This document shows positions 35,538 to 47,819 of a stretch of DNA of 64,000 bases, piece after piece. Source of the stretch: Bolinopsis microptera (lineage: Eukaryota; Ctenophora; Tentaculata; Lobata; Bolinopsidae); assembly GCF_026151205.1 (NCBI RefSeq), contig NC_087074.1:3472001-3536000 (forward strand). Reading direction: 5' to 3'. The stretch's first letter is position 1. Each line of letters starts with the position of its first letter. The position numbers and the translations under genes are program-made. The notes below the pieces were generated by a model. The model did no database searches, was not told the DNA's origin, and worked only from the letters and a program-made list of their open reading frames with translations.

Positions 35538-38500
35538 TTAATAATAATGGTGAACCATGGCGACGAGCAAGGCCCAAGGAACTTTGATAAATGCTGGAAT
35601 AATTGAGGCGAGCCATGGATAGTGAATAGCAACTGAACTCTTCACACATCTCATTGAGTAATGGGTTCGTCCTAGAGGGAATAATTGCTTTGTTAGCGTT
35701 TAAATGAAGAAAGTAAAACTGTACAAAATGTTAACTAGAGTTGACACAGATTAGTTGAATAAACATTTCACAACCAAATTAAATGTGTGTGATGTGCCAA
35801 TTTGTGAGGGATTGCTTACCATCGACATCAATAAAGCCATATTCTGCACCTAAATCAGCTGTTGCGATTGTCTTACCACTTTTGGCTTGAACATTCTTGT
35901 CTGAAAGTTTTTTAAATGTGAGAAATGTTATTTTACCTATATCAAACAGTATTGTATTTATGTAAGTTCTTTGGATTTGAAGAAACAACATTTCTAACGT
36001 TTTAAAGTGCGTCAAAGAGGTTCGTTGGGTAAAATATGACAGAGTTCCATAATCAATAAGCTAACGCTGCCTCCCTTAGCATATCTTTAGGTATAAGAAA
36101 ATAAATAGACATTTATGAACGTTCAAACCATTCATAAGACCAACTATAGCTCTTCCTGCATACTCTACAGTCTCTCCTCTTGACATGTTTAGTTTCACGC
36201 CTTCAATTTTCTGAAAATTTGAGGATCAGAGCTCTAAATTGAAAACTAAAATTGTAAGCAATTAGATGTTTATAAAGACTACCAGGGTCCAAAACGAAGC
36301 CCTTTCGGAGAACGATGAGTGGATGACATGACAATAAAGTAGCTGAAAACCACAATTAATTTTAACTCCTCCTAAATATCCACTTACAGTTTTTTCAAGC
36401 TGATCCTTTGCAGCCATAAGAGTCTCTGTTTGCACAAGTCCAGGCCACAGTGATATACAGGTGACATTGTGTTTTTTCAACTCCTTACCACACATTTCAG
36501 ACATCTTATCCAACTGTAAACACAGGAATATAAATTGAGATAATTTGAATATGTTACACTGGCTGCCCCTTGCATGGTAATAATTAAAGGTCGTATTCTC
36601 TACATTTAAACTTACTCCAGCTTTGCCCACCCCGTAAGGAGTGGTAAAGAAATTGAAGAGGGCCCCAGCTGAGGAGATGTTGACGATAAGACCATCTTTC
36701 TGATTAACCATCATTTTAGCTGCTCCTTGTGCTGCTATGAAATGACACCTGTGAGGTGAGTCAACGTTAATATTAGTATCAATCAGAATCTGCTATAATA
36801 TAACAATGATGATCATAGATTTTGATAAATTAAAGGTTTATTCTAGTCCGAGGCTGGTTATCGAAGAGGGTGAGATATGATACAGGGTGGGCCTCAAAAG
36901 TCTACCCGTCCTTATCTCTTAAAATTGTAACAGCTCGCTGAGATCTCACTAATTATTTGTAAAACAAAAAGTGGCATAACTTATGTTCTGATAAATATTT
37001 TTGCTTCTAAATTTCACAGAATGTTAATAACAAGTAGCTAAACCTTTGTGGCAAGTTTTGTGTGATTGCGAGCTTCACTGAGCTTATTTGACCAATTTAG
37101 CCCCTGAGCGAGCTAGCTTGAATTTCTCACCCAGAACTGTTAACATTGGTTAATAGAAACCACACAAAAAATCCTGGGTAAAAAAATCAAAAAACCAGCG
37201 ATTTATTCACGTTTTACCAATTCTATTCACCACGATCCATCGCACATTCCATTCTCTCTATATTTTAACTGATAAGGACTATCACAGATGATCCGCCCTG
37301 CTTGTTTATATCGTTCTTCTCACATGGAATGTGCGATGAATAGAATTGGTAAAACATAAATAAATCGGTGGTTTTTTAATTTTTTTACCCAGGATTTTTT
37401 TTGGTGGTTCCTATTAACCAATGTAAACATTTCTGGGTGAGAAATTAAAGCTAGCACGCTCAGGAGCTAACTTTGTCAGACAAGCTCAGACTCACACAAA
37501 ACTTAGCACGAAGTTGTGTCTAATTATGATTGACATTCTCTAAAAATTTGAATCAAAAATATTAATCAGACCGTAAGTTATGGCGCTTTTCCATTCTGAA
37601 ATAAAATAATCTCAGCGAGCTGTTACAATTTTAAGAGATAAGGACGGGTAGACTTTTGAGGCCCACCCTGTAGCTTTAGAGGCTCACACGATCAGCCGAA
37701 TGATCAGGAAACCGTGATTAAAGCTTAATAAGTTGTAAGAATGAAGGTTTTATTGTAGTACTTACCTCAAACCGACATGAATACAATCATCCCAGGATTC
37801 TGCGGGCTGCTCCCAGAAAGGGACTGGTGAATTCTTTATAATAGTGTTTACACCTGGGAGTGTTCTTAATAATACGTTGACAATACGTTTCAATACGTTT
37901 TAATGAGACATTTTCACAAATATCACGCTATAGGATCCCTTGATCTGGTAACTACGAGATCCTGTACCCAACTACCTACTTTAGATCAACAACATGTGGT
38001 TTAGTTTGCACTTGAATTGAATGAGGTATGAATTACGATCATCCTTAAGTCTAATTTCATGATTCAAGTACAATATACATGTGTCAAACTTCTTGCCAAT
38101 ATGGAAAAAGTTGTAATATTTCATGTGATGTAATTTAAAGTGATGCAACAAAACGGCAAAAAAAGAAGAAGAAATGTAAAGGCACACACACTAAAACTTA
38201 CAAAACAAAGACAGCAATTGTATGATGCAACGTTAGTGTATTTCCCATTGGTTCAAGTGGCCACAAAAGCATCATTAGGGACCTTTATCGTACACAGTAT
38301 ATAATAGTACATGCAGTATGCGACATATCCCGTTGAGATATTATCCTGTAACTTCCTTGGTTCAGAAAAGTACCTTTATATGCATTATTGACGAGCAGAT
38401 CAATCCTTCCATGATCCTTCTTGATCTTATCAAAGAGTCTGTAAATCTCCTCGTCGACTCCATGATCACATTGAACAGGAATAGCAACTCCACCCCTTGC

Positions 38501-38671
38501 ATTCACCTCCTCAGCAGTAATATTCAGAGATCCTGGAGCTTTGCTGGAAAGTTCCAGAGTTCGTCCAGTTATGTAAACGGTAGCTCCTTCACTACCTAGA
38601 GCCAGAGCTATACCTCTACCAATACCACGTGAAGCACCAGTCACCAGACAGATCTTGTTATGTAAACTCAT
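35538..38671 (-). CDS. DHRS1-like short-chain dehydrogenase, copy A (7 exons)
   Basis: Exons on minus, 5' to 3': 38671-38374, 37853-37766, 36748-36616, 36513-36388, 36210-36129, 35900-35820, 35671-35538; 313 codons plus stop, the same length as human DHRS1. DHRS1 is an ER-associated NADPH-dependent carbonyl/steroid reductase. The cofactor loop TGASRGIG is at residues 11-18, NNA at 95-97, and the catalytic pair Ser154/155 with YGVGK (Tyr167, Lys171). Also typical are SLWPGLVQTE, EYGFIDVDG, and a C-terminal HYPWLASIIPAFIKVPWA. Exon 1 is almost identical to copies B and C, but exon 2 and exons 5-7 differ clearly, as in SPVPFWEQPAE against TAIPFWEQEKE. A 788-bp MITE sits in intron 2. Intact and likely functional. 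Confidence 0.92.
36883..37670. mobile_element. Long-armed palindromic MITE in DHRS1-like A intron 2
   Basis: The first 60 or more bases (CAGGGTGGGCCTCAAAAGTC from 36883) are repeated inverted at the right end, and the arms stay complementary for most of the 788 bp (for example CGCACATTCC near 37239 against GGAATGTGCG near 37328). TA flanks both ends (36881-36882, 37671-37672). CAGGGTGG ends and TA targets occur in mariner-type MITEs. No coding capacity. Confidence 0.85.
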
Positions 38672-39036
38672 CTTGCCTATAATAAAAGTGATGTTTCGTT
38701 AATTAATAGTATTTAATGTAAAGCTGACGTGATTATAAATATAAAGTTTGATCGTGGATAAAAAGGAATATTACGATAGTACATCCCTGTGCCCGATATA
38801 ATGGAAGTTTTTAACTTGGAATGATTTCAATCATGCAACTAAATAAAACACACACCAGAATTTATTAAGACATCTAAAAATTGTGGTAAGTACAATAAAT
38901 TATAAATTGATAAAATAAAGTGCAATTCCGGGCACAACAACTATCCCTTAGAGCATAATATTATTATAAATCAAAGCAATCTTAATTCTTAAATCTATAC
39001 AAAAGTTTGATTCAAACATGTTAAACAATCTGTTAA

Positions 39037-39873
39037 GGCCACAGGGGGGGGTCCGAGGTCGATTTTGAGATTTTGAGATATGTTGTAGAACTCGATCTAA
39101 ATTTTCAAATGCTTTTGTCCTTACCGAAAACAAAGTTTCCTATTTGAAGATATCGCGCGTTGAATTTTGAGGTTTACCTGTAATTCTATTGTAAATGAAA
39201 ACTTTAAATGAAATCGTGTTCAAAATCTATCTTCTTTTTCAGTTTATGACTTAGAACCTTGTAACTTGGCAACAATGTTCTTCAAGGTATTTTGAGTTTT
39301 TGTTATGTAACGATTTATGATATCTTGCTCCAAAGCTGAGATATGAGGTTAACCATGAGTGCGGGTTAAAAAATTTAAAATGGTTAACCTCATAAAAAGA
39401 GTTAGGAGCAAAATTACAACAATCGTTACATAACAAACTTTTAAATTTATGTCAGGAACATAAGTTCCAAATTTGAGGTGAAATGGATAAAAACTCTAGG
39501 AGAAGATAGATTTTGAAGTCAAAAATTCGAGGTTTTCAGGAGAGGCAAAAAACTGTTTTTTATGTTATGTGATTTTTGAGAATTTTGCCTTTATTTGTAT
39601 ATTTTTCAAAGTTTAACTGCTGAAATAACACAAAAACAATAAAAACAAAGCTTATCGTAGTTTTCAGTTGTAATGGCATCAATATTTCTGCCCTCCATTA
39701 TATTTATCAAAAAAATGAGGTTAAATGAGAATTGGTTAACCTCATTTATAAAAAAAAGTAAAATAGCTACAGACAAATGAGTGGTGGCAAAGTATCCACC
39801 ACAAAAATATATATTGATTCAAAGCATAATGTTTTTTTGCATTTTTTGAGGCCTCGACCCCCCCCCTGTGGCC
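39037..39873. mobile_element. TTAA-flanked MITE (piggyBac-like target)
   Basis: The 837-bp element starts GGCCACAGGGGGGGG and ends CCCCCCCCTGTGGCC, flanked by TTAA on both sides (39033-39036, 39874-39877). The related, unoccupied site is at 43429-43432, where CTGTTAATATTGAT has a single TTAA, so insertion after the cluster duplicated is directly visible. The TTAA duplication is characteristic of piggyBac. Internal inverted repeats (GTTATGTAACGAT and GGTTAACCTCAT) add further hairpins. No transposase is encoded. Confidence 0.88.
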
Positions 39874-40041
39874 TTAATATTGATGGACTTTAAAAATCAC
39901 TGTAATCAAATCATACGGGAAAAGGGTAAACGTGTGATAATTAACATCCAAAAAAAATGTAAAAACGTAAGTACTACGTAATAATTGTTATTAATAATCT
40001 ACCAAATCAAAGTGAGTTTTAGTTAGTAGTCAACAATCAAG

Positions 40042-42734
40042 TTAATAATAATGATGAACCATGGCAACCAGCCAGGCCCATGGTACCTTTATAAATGCAG
40101 GAATAAGAGCAGCGAGCCAGGGATGCTTCATAGCAACTCCTGCCTTTACACAGCGCATTGAATGGTGGGTTCGTCCTGGGGTGAGTTGTTAGTTTTTAGC
40201 GTAATTTTTAGTGTAGGAAACGTTTTTTAAAACTTCAAAAGTTCAACAGATTGTCAAAACATCCATCTCAAATCAAGTTTGAAATGTTTGAGGTGCTGTT
40301 TTGTTACTTACCATCGACATCAATGAAACCATATTCTGAGCCTAAATCGGCAGTTGTGATTGTTTTTGCGGTTTTGGCGATCAACTGCTTGTCTGAAATA
40401 TATATTCAATTCAGATGCAGGAAAAAAATGGACAAACATATATATGAAAGCCACTACCATTCACACCAGGCCATGGTTTGGTTATAGTGACGGCTGCTCT
40501 TCAGTTTTTCAATCAGATCAAATATATCCAACTGTCCATTAGAAGGTCATACCATTCATGAGTCCAACTATAGCCCTTCCAGCATATTCCACAGTTTCTC
40601 CTTTTGACACATCGATCTTAACACCGCCAATTTTCTGAAGATTCCAAGTGATCAAAAGTTCAATTGTTTAATAATTTAGTTATATTTGATACAAGAGAAA
40701 CGCCATTTTCGGACGTGAGGAGAGTTAGGACTCCTCAAACTACATTAAATCAATTCCTTCTGTAACGTCTTCAATAAATGTAATAAATTTGTAGTGTTGT
40801 AATTAGTTTAAAACAGTTATCGTAACAGTGTACTGTAGCTAGTTTAAGTGATGCATTTTCGATTTATGTACCTTTTTCTCGAGTGACTCCTTTGCAGCAA
40901 CAATAGCTTCAGTTTGCACAAGTCCAGGCCACAGTGATAAACAGGTGACATTGTGTTGTTTCAACTCTTTACCACACATTTCAGACATCTTATCCAACTG
41001 AAATCACGATTGAAAATGTTAATAAAAGTACTGTATCCATCCATAAAATTGGAAAACAAGCTAAATAAACCGCGGAAAATGAAGCTGAATCGTAATCGAA
41101 GAAGTCATAGAAATGAATCTAAACTTTAGTTGAGAATGATATTTTGAATATCCAACTTTCCAGCTAAAATAAGAAGCTACAGAAGCTGCCAGCTGAGATA
41201 GTGTGAACCTAGCAAACTTACCCCAGCTTTGCCCACCCCGTAAGGAGTGGTAAAGAAATTGAAGAGGGCCCCAGCTGAGGAGACGTTGACGATAAGACCA
41301 TCTTTCTGAGTAACCATCATTTTAGCTGCTCCTTGTGATGCTATGAAATGACACCTGATAATTATATAAAGTAAGTGAAGAGAAAGGAGTGGTGGCTGTT
41401 ATCAGATTGATCCATTTAAAGTACATATATATATTTTGCTTATACATTTTCAATTTTTAACTTACTAAGTGGTGGAAAAGAGTCTGTATTCATTCCAGAA
41501 CATGATCCATTAAAAATGTTTATAGTAAAATCTTTAGGATCGTTGATGTGCACTGTTAAGGATATCAAGAATCGTATATTCCTTGGTAATGTTGCCTTTA
41601 GTAAATTTCAGAAAGTTTGGATGAAGAGCAAGATTTCAGTCCAAAGGAAGATCAAAATCTACGAGGCACAAGTAGTCTCTATTCTACTCTACAACTGCAA
41701 CTCCTGGGCTGCACCACTAGCTTCGTTGAATGAACTTGATATTGCTCATCGCAAACACCTCCGAAGAATCCTCAACATCAGATGGCCTACTGGGGTTATT
41801 TCTAATGAGGCACTCTATGCTCGTTGTTATGTCACTCCCTTGTCTGTGAGAGTCTCTAAGTTTCGATGGAGAATGTTAGGACATATCTTAAGAGGACAGG
41901 AAGACTCACCAGCATACACCTCTATGTTATTTGCTATAAATTCTGATATTTTTATGGAAGGGAGACGGGGTAGACCATGTTTAAACTTATTAGATGTTAT
42001 TAGAAAAGACTTGACTAGTAGAAATCTTGATATTAGACTTAAGAATTTGACTGATTTCGAAGACCTTAGATTTTTAGCTTTAGATAGGGAGGAGTGGAAG
42101 AAGTTAGAAGATGGTTGATGTTTTTGTTTTCTTTTTTATGCGTTTTGATATCTATAAGGTGCCTAGGATGCTCTTTTAAAGAGATATTTCGTACTTTGAA
42201 AGATTTACTACTATAGTATTAAGATCTTATTACCACATACCTCAAACCAACGTGAATAACATCGTCCCATGATTCTTTCTCCTGCTCCCAAAAAGGGATT
42301 GCCGTATTCTTTCCGATAGTTGCAACACCTAGCAGTGTCCGTTTTAAGGGCTATAAGCTATACCAGGTTATTCAATGTAAAATATAGACTAGATTATGCT
42401 TTACTTCATGTAATATAATAATGTACGTAATACAAACCTTTGAATGCATTATTGACGAGCAAATCAATCTTTCCATGATCCTTCTTGATCTTATCAAAAG
42501 TCTGTGAATCTCCTCGTCGACTCCATGATCACATTGAACAGGAATAGCAACTCCACCCCTTGCATTCACCTCCTCAGCAGTAATATTCAGAGATCCTGGA
42601 GCTTTGCTGGAAAGTTCCAGAGTTCGTCCAGTTATGTAAACGGTAGCTCCTTCACTACCTAGAGCCAGAGCTATACCTCTACCAATACCACGTGAAGCAC
42701 CAGTCACCAGACAGATCTTGTTATGTAAACTCAT
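40042..42734 (-). pseudogene. DHRS1-like copy B, frame break in exon 1
   Basis: Exons on minus, 5' to 3': 42734-42438, 42328-42241, 41354-41222, 40997-40872, 40634-40553, 40392-40312, 40175-40042. All splice sites are intact. Exon 1 is 297 bases where A and C have 298: a run of five A in copy C (near 45221) has four A here (near 42496-42500), which shifts the frame after DEEIHRL and leaves an early stop. The other exons read as copy C (for example KIDVSKGETVEYAG, HPWLAALIPAFIKVPWA). Intron 2 carries a 684-bp LINE fragment. It is called a pseudogene because of the shift, but a base lost from a homopolymer in sequencing would restore a normal gene. Confidence 0.7.
41528..42211 (+). mobile_element. 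5'-truncated non-LTR retrotransposon in copy B intron 2
   Basis: The segment is flanked by a perfect 7-bp duplication TATAGTA (41521-41527 and 42212-42218). Copy C lacks it at the matching place near 44930. It carries the end of a LINE reverse-transcriptase ORF, reading KIYEAQVVSILLYNCNSWA, HRKHLRRILNIRWP, RGRPCLNLLDVIRKDL, with stop at 42118, then a 90-bp 3' UTR without a poly(A) tail. The family seems the same as the minus fragment at 55886-56290. It lies antisense to the host gene. Confidence 0.88.
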
Positions 42735-42801
42735 CTTGCCTATAATAAAAGTGATGTTTTGTTAATTAATAGTATTAAATGTAAAGCTGACGTAATTATA
42801 A

Positions 42802-43133
42802 TACAATAATACCTTGGCTTTTGAGGACTACGGGCGATAATTCCCGACAGCTTGCTGGAGGGAACGCCCGGCAAGAAAAGAAGCCAAGGTATTATTTGTT
42901 ATCATTTTTTTCAGTTCCGATCATGGAAGATGTGTAACGTGCGCATGATACAATATAGTTTGTAATATATAGTGCGCCACTGTTATTTGTTTTGAAACTT
43001 CCCGCCAGCCAGTCTGAGGTGACTCACAGAAAGTGCTAATAATACCTTCGGTTCCTTGCGGGAAAAATCTGCAAAATATCAGCTCTCAGTGTCAACGAGT
43101 TTTAGTGCATATAATTCCCGGAAATAGTTATAA
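42802..43133. mobile_element. Insertion of unknown class upstream of copy B
   Basis: Compared with the 5' flank of copy A (38735-38765), copy B has about 330 extra bases between two TTATAA sites (42796-42801 and 43128-43133), a likely target duplication. The left part forms a hairpin: AATAATACCTTGGCTT near 42806 pairs with AAGCCAAGGTATTATT near 42880. The right part repeats ATAATTCCCG. No coding frame. It sits about 70 bp upstream of the copy B start. Confidence 0.55.
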
Positions 43134-43603
43134 ATATAAAAGTATAAAGTTTGATCGTGGATAAAAAGGAATATTACGATAGTACATTCCTGTGCCCGAT
43201 ATAATGGAAGTTTTTAACTTGGAATGAATTCAATCATGCAACTAAATAAAACACATACCACAATTTATTGAGACATCTAAAAATTGTGTTAAGTTAAATA
43301 AATTATAAATTGATAAAATAAAGTGCAATTCCGGGCACAACAACTATTCCTTAGAGCATAATATTATTATAAATCAAAGCAATCTAAAATCTATACAAAA
43401 GTTTGATTCAAATATGTTAAACAATCTGTTAATATTGATAAAATTCTGAAACTAAAAAATTACTGTAATCAAATCATAAGGGAAAAGGGTAAACGTGTGA
43501 TAATTAACATCCAAAAAAATGTAAAAACGTAAGTACTACGTAATAATTGTAATTAATAATCTACCAAATCAAAGTGAGTTTTAGTTAGTAGTCAACAATC
43601 AAG

Positions 43604-45457
43604 TTAATAATAATGATGAACCATGGCAACCAGCCAGGCCCATGGTACCTTTATAAATGCAGGAATAAGAGCAGCGAGCCAGGGATGCTTCATAGCAACT
43701 CCTGCCTTTACACAGCGCATTGAATGGTGGGTTCTTCCTGGAGTGAGTTGTTAGTTTTTAGCGTTCCATAGGAACAATTAAGGTAAAAAGGCAATCTAAA
43801 TAAAGTAAAAAGTTTTAAAAAAATTAATCTCGAATCAAGTTTGAAATGATTGATGTGCTGAATTGTTAAAGATTGCTTACCATCGACATCAATGAAACCA
43901 TATTCTGAGCCTAAATCAGCAGTTGTGATTGTCTTTGCGGTTTTGGCAAGCAAATTCTTGTCTGAAATATATTCAATTCAGATACAAGATAAAAATGGAA
44001 AAAGTTCAAACGAATGAGGGGGGGGGGGCATATTTTATCCGATTATCAAATATATATCCAACTGTCCATTAGAAGGTCATACCATTCATGAGTCCAACTA
44101 TAGCCCTTCCAGCATATTCCACAGTTTCTCCTTTTGACACATCGATCTTAACACCAGCACCTTTCTGAGGATTCTAAGTGATAAAAAGTTCAATTTTTTA
44201 ATTGTTTAGTTTAAATATCATAACAGTGTGCTGTAGCTAGTTCAAGTGATGCATTTTCGATTTATACCTTTTTCTCGAGTGACTCCTTTGCAGCAACAAT
44301 AGCTTCAGTTTGCACAAGTCCAGGCCACAGTGATAAACAGGTGACATTGTGTTGTTCCAACTCTTTACCACACATTTCAGACATCTTATCCAACTGAAAT
44401 CACGATTCAAATTGTTAATAAAAGTACTGAATCCATCCATATGCATAGAATTGGAAAACAAGCTAAATAAACATAGGAGAATGAAGCTGTATCGTAATCA
44501 ATGGAGTCATAGAAATTAATCTAAATAGTTAGATAGAATGACAAATTGATATTTTGAACATCTAACTTTCCAGCTAAAATAAGAAGCTACAGAAACAGTC
44601 AGCTGCCAGTGAACCTAGCAAACTTACCCCAGCTTTGCCCACCCCGTAAGGAGTGGTAAAGAAATTGAAGAGGGCCCCAGCTGAGGAGACGTTGACGATA
44701 AGGCCATCTTTCTGAGTAACCATCATTTTAGCTGCTACTTGTGATGCTATGAAATGACACCTGATAATAATATAAAGTAAGTGATGAGAAAGGAGTGTTG
44801 GCTGTTATCAGACTGATCCATTTAAGGTTCATATTTTGCTTATATACATTTTCAATTTTTAAATAACTTATTGGTGGAATCTCAAAAAAAGAGTCTGTAT
44901 TCATTCAGAACATGATCCATTAAAATTTTTTACAATATTAAGATCTTATTACCACATACCTCAAACCAACGTGAATAACATCGTCCCATGATTCTTTCTC
45001 CTGCTCCCAAAAAGGGATTGCCGTATTCTTTTCGATAGTTGCAACACCTAGCAGTGTCCGTTTTAAGGGCTATAAGCTGGACCAGGTTATTCAATGTAAA
45101 ATATAGACTAGATTATGCTTTACTTCATTATATAATATAATAATGTACGTAATACAAACCTTTGAATGCATTATTGACGAGCAAATCAATCTTTCCATGA
45201 TCCTTCTTGATCTTATCAAAAAGTCTGTGAATCTCCTCGTCGACTCCATGATCACATTGAACAGGAATAGCAACTCCACCCCTTGCATTCACCTCCTCAG
45301 CAGTAATATTCAGAGATCCTGGAGCTTTGCTGGAAAGTTCCAGAGTTCGTCCAGTTATGTAAACGGTAGCTCCTTCACTACCTAGAGCCAGAGCTATACC
45401 TCTACCAATACCACGTGAAGCACCAGTCACCAGACAGATCTTGTTATGTAAACTCAT
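43604..45457 (-). CDS. DHRS1-like short-chain dehydrogenase, copy C (7 exons)
   Basis: Exons on minus, 5' to 3': 45457-45160, 45047-44960, 44760-44628, 44393-44268, 44164-44083, 43961-43881, 43737-43604; 313 codons plus stop. The cofactor motif TGASRGIG, NNA, and the catalytic Ser with YGVGK are all present, followed by SLWPGLVQTE, EYGFIDVDG and the C-terminal HPWLAALIPAFIKVPWA. It is the most compact of the three copies and has no insertion in its introns. It is the first gene of the tandem array in the direction of transcription; about 0.9 kb separates its stop from the start of B. Copy B is its closest relative. Substrate is not predictable. Confidence 0.92.
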
Positions 45458-46180
45458 CTTAATAAAATAATAACGGTGATATGCATGGTCAATTAAAGTT
45501 GAGAATTGTGTTAAATTCAGAATTTTTTAATGCTCGTTACATTTGCAGCACTTCAAGTTACATTATGCAAGTAACTTCCAAGAGTTTCTCCGGAAAATCA
45601 ATTGTTTCTTCATAGACGATAGACAGAACAAACGAATGTTATTGTAGCATTAAAATCAACATAAAATGCAAACATAACGTTTTTCGCCACATAATTTTGT
45701 TCAATAAATAATAAAATAATCTTCAATAAAAAACTTCACATTAAACTGAAAGAGCTGAATTTTTTCTCAGCGTTAAACATAATAACAAACAATATTGTAA
45801 TCGAAAATGGTAATTGTAATAAAATATAGTAACTTGCACACGAAAACAAAAATGCCATAAATCTATATTGGCCTTTTATGCACTTAATTAATAACTGAGA
45901 CATGCTGTGAGATATCCTAAGAATTTGGGAGTGATGTTCAACATATTGTCTCAAACATAGAACTCGAGTAACACAAAAACGATAACGCTGTTTTACAAAA
46001 AACATAAAAATAGAATAGAATAACACAAAATCAATCTGAAAATCATAAAAATCGTTTCTATCATTATTCAAGCAGATCTGTTTTACTGCAAAAGGTTTTT
46101 AAAACTTTCAATTAGATGGTATTAGCCCAGTGTAATGCATATTATCTAATGCTTTAATTCATCACCCATAATTTGTAGCT
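45458..46180. other. Spacer between DHRS1-like C and PM20D1-like
   Basis: AT-rich sequence with one minus frame (45736-46071) that is hydrophobic and biased by base composition but has no family features. It probably contains the 3' UTR of the PM20D1-like gene and the promoter of copy C. Confidence 0.45.
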
Positions 46181-47679
46181 CTAAAGCTCATCATGAAGTT
46201 CTACTTCAAATGACTTATCAAAATTTGTAAGAAGATGGTGGAAGAAATTAACAGTTTGCTCAAAGTTCTTGACTGTGATCAATTCATCATGTCCATGAAA
46301 ACGTTTCAAGTCCTCAGTTCCCAAAAAAGAGGGGACAAATCTATAAACATCATCACAAAGCTCCCCGTACCATTTGGTGTCAGTTCCTCCAATCAGCAAA
46401 CCTGGGATAACAACTGCATCTGGATGAATCTGTTTAACAGTGTGATGTATAACATTGTAACCTTCGCTTTCAGTAGAAGATATTTCAGATGCCTCGTTTG
46501 AGTAAATGACATCAACCTTTATTTGGGGATCATTAACAACCTTTTTAATGTGGGCAAGTACATCATCCAAAGTGTGACCTGGAAGAAGTCTTGTATTCAA
46601 CGTGACACTGACTGAGTTAGGAAGAACATTATCTTTCACTCCACCGCTGATTTTGGTGAAAGCAAAAGTAGTAGTTATCTGTGCTCTGGTACTATCCTTT
46701 AACGACATAGCAAAAGATAGAAGGGGAGAAAAGAACCACAAGTTACTACTCAGCATCCTGAAGAATGGCGACTGTGATACAGCTGCATGCTCAAACATTG
46801 GCACTTCAATGCCTCGACCAAATAGATTGGGCATGGGGTTGTTGTGCAGTGCAACAATTGCATTACTGAGCATTGTTATTGCTCCCCCATTTGGAGGAGG
46901 GGATGAGGCATGTCCTCCAGGATGCTCTAGCGATAATTGTATTGTGGCAAACCCTTTTTCAGCGATACAAATTAAACCCACTGGGCCACTGACTCCAGGA
47001 AAGAAACCATTTTTCAGCACTGGGCATCCTTCATCCATCATAAATGCAAATCGAACACCCCTTTTCTTCAATTCAGCAGCTATAACTTTAGCTCCATACA
47101 GTCCCATCACTTCTTCATCATGTCCAAAGGCTATGTAGAGGTCTCTTTTTGGTTGCTTACCAGTACTTAGAAGGTGCTCCAATGCTTCCAATATTCCAAA
47201 GACAGAATTCTTGTTATCTATGGTGCCTCTTCCATAGATCAATCCATCATCGACTGTTCCAGAAAATGGATGAAAAGACCACTTTTCAAACACAGCAGGC
47301 ACAACATCAATGTGACCTGTCAGCAGGACAGGTCTGAGAGATTGGTCTGATCCTTTGATGATGTACAAACTGCTAAAGTTGAATCTCTCTAATGTTACCA
47401 AGGGCGATGAGTGTATTGTGGGATAGCTTTTGACAATGTGTTCAAGCATTTTCTCCAGAGCAGTTGTGTTGGTTTCATGAACACTGTAGGATATGGTTTG
47501 TATTCTAATTGCCTCTTGGAACCTTTCTAAAAGCTCATCTGTAGCAGTAATGAATGCAGTTCCTTCCTCCGGGGAACATGGCACAACTTTCTGTTGGAAA
47601 TCAGGAAAGAGCAAAGTCTCATTGCTATTATAGCAATCAGGAGGACAGCCACCAAGGTGATGCCGAATTTTAGCATCAT
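46181..47679 (-). CDS. pm20d1: PM20D1-like M20 amidase, apparent frame break near N-terminus
   Basis: An M20-family metallo-amidase. PM20D1 makes and hydrolyses N-fatty-acyl amino acids outside cells. The zinc ligands and catalytic motifs are all seen: GHIDVVP, GRGTIDNKNS, GHDEE, MDEG, GGTDTKWY and FHGHDE. The main frame has about 477 codons (from 47614 to stop at 46181). It has no ATG at its start. Just upstream, in another frame, ATG at 47679 begins a signal-anchor helix, MMLKFGITLVAVLLIAIIAM, after a good acceptor (CACTTTCAG). One base missing near 47615-47640 would join the helix to TLLFPDFQQ, the usual M20 arrangement. So a frame shift, real or from sequencing, is inferred. Human PM20D1 is 502 aa, matching the sum. 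Only one coding exon is evident. Confidence 0.88.
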
Positions 47680-47819
47680 CAAACCAGGATATCCTGAAAG
47701 TGCATATTTAGAAAAAAAGTGTAGTAAATTAAAAAGATTTTTACAGCAAAGTTTTGATTTTACAATGGGTTTGATTTTAGATTGGGTGTTGATCTTGCCT
47801 TTAAAGGGATAAAATTTTA

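Noticed and set aside
46602-47138. 178-codon plus ORF
   Set aside because: Antisense shadow of the PM20D1-like gene, which has all M20 motifs.
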